64,000 bases of DNA from Phanerochaete sordida (lineage: Eukaryota; Basidiomycota; Agaricomycetes; Polyporales; Phanerochaetaceae). The stretch covers positions 1 through 64,000 of the forward strand of contig BPQB01000040.1 in the NCBI GenBank assembly GCA_019973155.2, written 5' to 3'. The notes below the pieces were generated by a model. The model was not told the DNA's origin. It searched no databases and saw only the letters and a list, made by a program, of their open reading frames with translations. The translations under genes were made by a program, and so were the position numbers. This document shows positions 58,237 through 64,000 of this stretch, piece by piece; the stretch's first letter is position 1, and each line of letters opens with the position of its first letter.

Positions 58237-60397
58237 TCATGCGCAGGAACCGTCGACGACAGCCTGACCCTCGCGCAGCGCACGATCCGCTGCTTCCTGA
58301 CGCTCCGCGTGCGCCGCTGCGCGCAGCCGCTTCCAGTTGTACGACCGTTTGTACCTCTGGGGCTCGCGTTCACGCACTTTGCGCATCAGCGCGAGGGTCG
58401 CGGCGACCTTCGCCTCGTTCACCGCGAGGTGGCGCTCGAACACAGGGTCGACGGCTCGTCAAACACCTCGCATGCCTCGGCGGACATGGTGACGGTCCGG
58501 TAATCGCGCCATGGCGGCTCTGGAACGTACCGAATCGTGCCAGGCGGTGGCGGCGGTAGGGGCTCTGGAGACGCGATGCGCGGGACGGGCCCATCGAAAA
58601 TACATGCTGTTGGTTGCGGCGACCATTCAAGTGGTGCGGCCGAAGTCGGTACTGGAGCCGGAGCCACAGGACTGCGCTCTGGAGCTTGGTCCGGCCAGTC
58701 GTGCCCCGGTACGTTATCCTGCGAGGAGCTTGATGGCTGCGACGATGCATCCGACTCGACTTGTGTAGCGACGCTCGACGTCGAAGCGGGTTTCTTGGGA
58801 CGTTGTTTGCGGGTCTTTCGTGGCCGAGGTACGCGCGCAGCGACTGGGAAAGCTGCGCGTGGCGGCTCGGGTTCACGTTCGACATCGTTAAGCAGGGAGT
58901 GCACGTTGGACACACGGGCGTGTGGCTCTTCGGGTCTCGCGGCCTGGTCGTCACGCGCCACCGTGTCCTGTTCCATAGGCACCTGCGACTGTGCCTGCGC
59001 AGCGTCCATTTGCATCGGGCTGTCGATTAGTGAGGGCAAGGTATGTTCTGCGGAAGGCTCAAACGTCGCAGGCGCCTCAAACGTCGGTCCCACATACTGC
59101 TGAGGGGTCCAGTGTCCAGCGGCTGCAGCTTGTTCGATAAAACGTTCGACGGCCTGACCGGGTCGAGCGAGCGTGGTGGCGTCGTGCTGGCCATTGTTGA
59201 TTGCGGGCAGTAGCTCAGTGCTAATCCCCATTGAGTGCTGGTCAGGATAGCCGGGGTAGCCAGGGTAATACTGCATAGGCGGGTACCCAGGCGTCCATGC
59301 GTGGGCGTACGGATCGGCAGGGGCGTAGTAAAGAAGCGATGGAGGCGGCCAGTCTGGATGTTGAGGCCACATCGCGCCGTCGGGTGGCGCGGCCACGTTG
59401 CTCGCCGACGGCGTCCAGCCCGCACCTGCAACTGGCCAGTAGACTTGTTCACCAGGATGGAGGAGAGACGGTGGCTGGTATGGATAATGCTGGTGTGGCC
59501 ACGGCATAGCTGCGCCTTCGGACATGGTGGGAGATGGTGGTTGGGAGACGAGAGGTGGGCCTGCTGTGGACAGAGAGGCGGCATGTAGATGCTGTGCGTG
59601 AGGCCCGGGCGCTGTCGCGAAGAGGCCACCATGCAAGGACAAAGGTTGACCGCGATCGTTCGTGGCATTGTCGACCGTTTGCGGCCCCGGCGTTTGCGCC
59701 AAGCATGTCTTCTGTGGCGACCCCTCGAAGTCGAAAACGTCAGGATACGTGGATGGTGTGCGGAGCGGGCTGCTATCTGATGATGAAGGTGTCAACGCAG
59801 AGGTGCCAGCCGATGGACCAGGAGAGTGTCCACCACGGCGGCCATTATCGTTGCCACTCGTGTGCTCTGGCCTTCTCCGCACGGGACCGTGCGCAGTGGC
59901 CGATTGACCCTCAGACAGCGAGACCGGCTCTGTATCCACTGACGCCTCTTCCGGGCTGCAGACCAAGAACTCGACCCGGTGCAAGGAGTCGGCAGGGACG
60001 TCGGGCTCCGTGTCTCCGTTCCCATCGGGGCCGAAGCCGTCGCTCAGCGTCCCATCGAACGCCACGTTCCACCCGCCCCCTGCAAGGTAGTCCCGCAAGT
60101 TCTGAGACGGCGCATCCTTCTTCTCGCGGGGACCTCGTGGAATGGGCTCCTTCTTCTCACGAAGATCTCGTGGGAGGGGTGGCTTCGGGGACATGTTGTG
60201 CTCAGGGTGAGCGGCTTCTCGGTGGCGAGATGCTTTAGACGGATGGGTGAATAACTTTGTACAGAGTACTCCGTTCTTGTCCTTGAGGCCGCACTCCGTG
60301 TACGTTTTCTGTGGCGGCGACAAACTGCTGAACGTGTCAGTCGTTCGTTCCTGGTAATAATAGTCGGATGGAGCACTCACTGTACGTTCTGGTGCAT
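58237..60397 (-). CDS. Large disordered protein with an N-terminal Cys/His finger
   Basis: A long minus frame starts best at MHQNVH (60397) and is spliced once (GTGAGT donor, TTCAG acceptor) into SLSPPQKTYTECGLKDKNGVL. An alternative unspliced start lies at 60449. The segment ECGLKDKNGVLCTKLFTHPS to SRHREAAHPEH resembles a C2H2-type finger. About 500 residues of Pro/Ser/Gln/Tyr-rich disorder follow (YYPGYPGYPDQ). The frame closes at 58419, but a basic helical block (ERHLAVNEAKVAATLALMRK to the stop at 58237) continues in another register. The switch must occur at 58422-58458. A regulator of unknown family is the best guess. Confidence 0.65.
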
Positions 60398-63300
60398 TTT
60401 CAGTTGGCCAGGCTGCGCGAAGCTGTCCCCACAGCCTGGGATTGTACATAGGAAAGGACGCCTGGATGAGACGGGTAAGTATTGCCGACGAAACGATCCG
60501 GCAACGAAGTGCAGAAACTTACCACTTCGCAGGCAGATGCGCGAAAGCATGCCTCAGCAGTTCTGATTTTCCGTTTGTGACCAGCCTGTAGCAGCCGGGA
60601 CAGCGCACCTACGCGCACCTATGTCAGGCCACAGCCACGCTATAATTCCGATCCAAATACCTTGGGTATCCTAACCACATATTTGCTGAGGCCATGGTAT
60701 ACGAGTCTGACGAACCGCCGCTTCAGCCAGAGCCAGACGGCGCAGAAGACCTTCATCCCGCTGTACTCGCCCTGGGCCACTGGGACGAGGCTGTGTGGAT
60801 TCGGGAGAACATAACTCTGTCGCTTGCTGCAAGGGTGGTCAATGTGGCGTTCAGAGTATCGGTCGCAGAGATGCATACGGGTGAGGGCGAGCCGCGTCGC
60901 CAGACTCGGGAACATGCTGAGAGTCTGCGTAGCGGTTGTCTGAACGTACGCGCTTCTTTCCGGCGCGAGCCATGGCAGTGATGTGGGCAGGGTGAGGGAG
61001 ATGTCGTCCGAGAGCACTGACGAGGGAGAGGCTGGAACTGTGGCGGAAGTGGGTGAAAGTCAGGAAGATGTGAGAGATATTTGCTGGCGAGAGTAGACGC
61101 GGACCCCGTTCGATGACGGCCTCTGAACGTCGCACAGGAGACGGAGAAATGTTGGGAAGAAACGCCGGAGACTAGCCACCCAAATCGAGAACATTGTGGT
61201 AGTGATGCTGGGCGGCAGCGGGGAGACCACGACCGCAAAGTTGAGAGGTCTCTGATCATCTTCTACCCAGGTAGTCCACGCAGTCGCCGAGACCCTAGGA
61301 GACGAGGTGGTGAGCGATTGCATTGACCCGTGGGTTTGGTAGCCTATCACACCTCGCAGAGCAACCGTGCGCTTGTCCGCGTTTAGGCAAGTCTTCTGGG
61401 CTCGCCGCCCGGGCGCCCGTCGTGTAGTACGTGTACAACGTTGGCAGACGCGGTGTGCCCCAGATCGGCGAGATAGACCTGCCTTCTCGGAGGGCTGCTA
61501 AGCCCGTTCGGTGTTGGTCATCTCCACTGTGTTCGCCGCGCGCCCTGTCAACGAGTTTCTCCGTCTGCACGGGTGCTGCGCCTGCCTAACGCGTCCACAT
61601 ACCAGTCGAATCGATCCACCTTGGGTGCGCAGACATCAAGATGTCTCCTGGATGGGATACCTGCAATTCTCGCGCTCCATCGCCTCCAGGGTCGCCTTGC
61701 TATGACATTCGCCCTGTCTTCGCCATCACCACGCGCACTCTGAAATCTTCATCGTCAGGAATCGTACGCAAGCCAGTGTGAGAAATGCATCCTCGCCCAT
61801 GGGCTGTGTGACGCGCTCTCAGTTGCAGAGTCTTTTGGTCAGGTGTCCGCTACGCAAACAGAAGGCTATGATGCAACGATACATGCTCATGTATTGCTCA
61901 TGTAATCTCGTGCTTGCGGCGGGTGAGTAAAGAGCGCGGACGCGACTAGGCACAACGCTCACCGACAGGTGTCGCAGCAACGCCACCACGGCCTGCGGAC
62001 TCCGTAGCCAGCTTCGGCGGGGCGATTACGACCTTGTACCGATTTGGCATGCCGAGCTTCCGTGTGCATGAGCAGCGGAGACGCGGGCGGCGTGGCGCAT
62101 CCCATCATTCTTCGGGAGAAGGAGGTGAGGGCACGTAAAGGGTCCGATGCGGGCCTGGTCGTAAAGGGTGCGTGATGGCACCGCCGGACGTGGTGCAGCA
62201 TGGCTTGAAGGGCTTCCAAAAGTCAAGGTTCAAGAAGGGTCGCGCAGAAAGTCGATTGTTTCTGATGAATTACTCAGAACAGCGGGGCGGAGGGAGCGAA
62301 GGACATACCCAGATGGGATTCTAACCTGGAGGTCCATCTCCTCACAAAGATGACGCACGTCCTGATTCAACGTTCCATGAACAACATCGGTGCAGGCATG
62401 GATTTCGTGAACACTCAATTATTGCCTGCAAGTCCCGGTCGCTACCATGGGCGTGACGGCATGAATCTGCCAAGTCCCTCATGCCGAGAATTCTCGTAGA
62501 CGGCCGCTCGCCATGATAAACGAACACGGAATGCGCTGTGATGACACAGAGCCTGAACCTGCATGTTCTGCAGCTCACGCTGATCCTAGAGTCTGTTGCC
62601 GCATTGTCTAGACCTGTAACACAGCGTACGCTGAGTGAGGGCCGGACTGGTCTGTTGGCATGAGTGAGAGCGTCCACAGGTGTATTCCATAGGTTTCATG
62701 ACCAATGACTCACCCGTTGCCGTCAGATCCTCGCTTAGCCTGCTACCAGAGGCTGGAATGGACTTCGCACTCTTCGCCAGCGTCGCACAAGGCATCGTAA
62801 CGTGTACCCGTGGCCCAACTCGGGCTGAGGGCGCGCAGACGCGTGACTCTGCTCTAAATATCATGGTTTTCGCGTGTATATTCTTTCATTACTGTTAGCT
62901 TGCTTGACAAGCTATGCTGTCGATGTGATAATTGAAGCCAGATTTCTGTCACCCGGATCATCCCGAGATCCGAACGCGGCCGTCCATCCTATCTTATCTT
63001 ATCTCTTCCCTTTCCAGCCAACATGCCGTCGCGCACTTGGAGACCCACCACCCACCCTCGTATGCACTGCCGTCCAGCCCTCCTCTGCCTCCCGCACTGT
63101 CCTAAATCACGTAGCAGCACGCTGTGAATTGAATATCTTGCTTCCTCATCTGCCTCGTCCAGCTCTGTTGAGGACAGCTTATCCCGCCCGTCCCGTACAT
63201 ATGCGGAACAGCCCAAGGACGTGTGTGTAGCCATTCCCTTCTCCCACTGGGCCACCGGGGAGAGCAAGGGTGACTTGTCAGCAGATATGCATGGCAAGGA

Positions 63301-64000
63301 GGTACTTGCCCTGCCTTATCTCGCTCTACCAGCTTCTATAGCCTGTGTCCCAAGCCTCTCCAGGGGAGCGAGGCTTCATGCACAATCCGCTCTCCCTGCC
63401 CAGCCTGCCTTCATAGTGAGCAAAAAGTGTACGCAGCAATGGGTTTCTCTCCTCTCCTGCTTGAATTTATGTCCACCTCCATTGACCTCATTAGTCCCCA
63501 CTCCGTGGTTAGTAGCCGTTTGCGACGACGTTCATCTGTACCTTTTCATTCAAATGAAAAATGCCGAGTTATATCATTGTCTCCTCTTCTCTCCTCGCAA
63601 GTCCAACAGCGATAGACTGTGGTGACGGAGCTTTGTCAAGCAAGCGCAGTGCCGCCGACGGCGGCCCTTCTCTAGTTCGCCCAGGTCGCGAGAAGCAGCA
63701 TGGAAGAGGGGGACAGTCAAAGCGACGCGACGCCGACGCTGCGTCATCCAGAGTCGGATTCCAGACGCACGAGCGTCGAGCGCGCACCGCGGATGCCGGT
63801 CCGTGCCCGTATGTCATCCGACACGCCAGCCACGCGTTGTCGTACCACGGTCCACCGTCGTCCACCAGCTTACACAGGAGCACATGCGTGCAAATATCGA
63901 GGTAGCCACGCACCGCTGCGACTGTGTATTTCCAATGTCGCCGTCCCCGTAGTAGTGCACGTCGAAGCCGGAGCCTCTCGAGTCTCGGTGCACTGACCCC
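60398..64000. other. No confident gene to the window end
   Basis: A plus frame at 60694-60981 and a minus frame at 60640-61017 overlap antisense. Both have an ATG in good context, so one may be real, but no family is recognised. From 61000 on I see only short frames without motifs. The sequence is AT-richer and may include old repeats. Confidence 0.35.

Overview
The window reads as nuclear DNA of a wood- or litter-decaying basidiomycete, most likely an Agaricomycete. Genes carry many short introns (mostly 47-60 nt). Marker families are a class I hydrophobin, a copper radical (glyoxal) oxidase, a GH11 xylanase with a fungal CBM1 and a FunK1-type kinase. GC-rich gene blocks alternate with AT-richer, gene-poor stretches. 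The first 31 bases are all G, probably a contig or sequencing artefact.

Layout, left to right. 0-17 kb is a housekeeping block: TSR1 (40S ribosome maturation), an SLC35F-like membrane transporter, a bZIP factor of the HAC1/XBP1 type, the spliceosomal SF3B3/RSE1 subunit, and the mitochondrial ATPase AFG1, divergent from RSE1. 18-28 kb holds a secreted GH11-CBM1 xylanase, two minus-strand low-complexity genes (a Cys-motif protein and an alpha-crystallin-domain protein) and a copper radical oxidase. 28-31.5 kb has a small hypothetical protein, a membrane-anchored monothiol glutaredoxin and the RNase P subunit RPP21/RPR2. 32-36.5 kb is a secreted-protein cluster: two paralogous secreted proteins flanking a hydrophobin. 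37-46 kb has DNA topoisomerase III with a zinc-finger-rich tail, a HIT hydrolase, a tRNA-Val and a FunK1 kinase. 46.4-49 kb is a repeat island with a 1.5-kb inverted-repeat element and a probable MITE. 49.5-60.4 kb has an organic hydroperoxide resistance protein (Ohr), a zinc-finger protein, a gene-poor stretch and a large disordered protein with a broken C-terminal frame. 60.4-64 kb has no confident gene.

The strongest finding is in the HAC1/XBP1-like gene. The bZIP frame and the downstream acidic frame are out of register. The junction folds into three consecutive perfect hairpins typical of IRE1 substrates, and excising 47 nt between the two loop G|C sites restores one 341-codon frame. The gene lies among secretory and secreted-enzyme genes, but that co-location is not evidence of co-regulation. 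Other highlights are a hydrophobin that has lost exactly one disulfide pair (C1 and C6), a tandem secreted-protein pair whose four introns are all 57 nt, and an inverted element whose two ends each carry a tRNA-like head.
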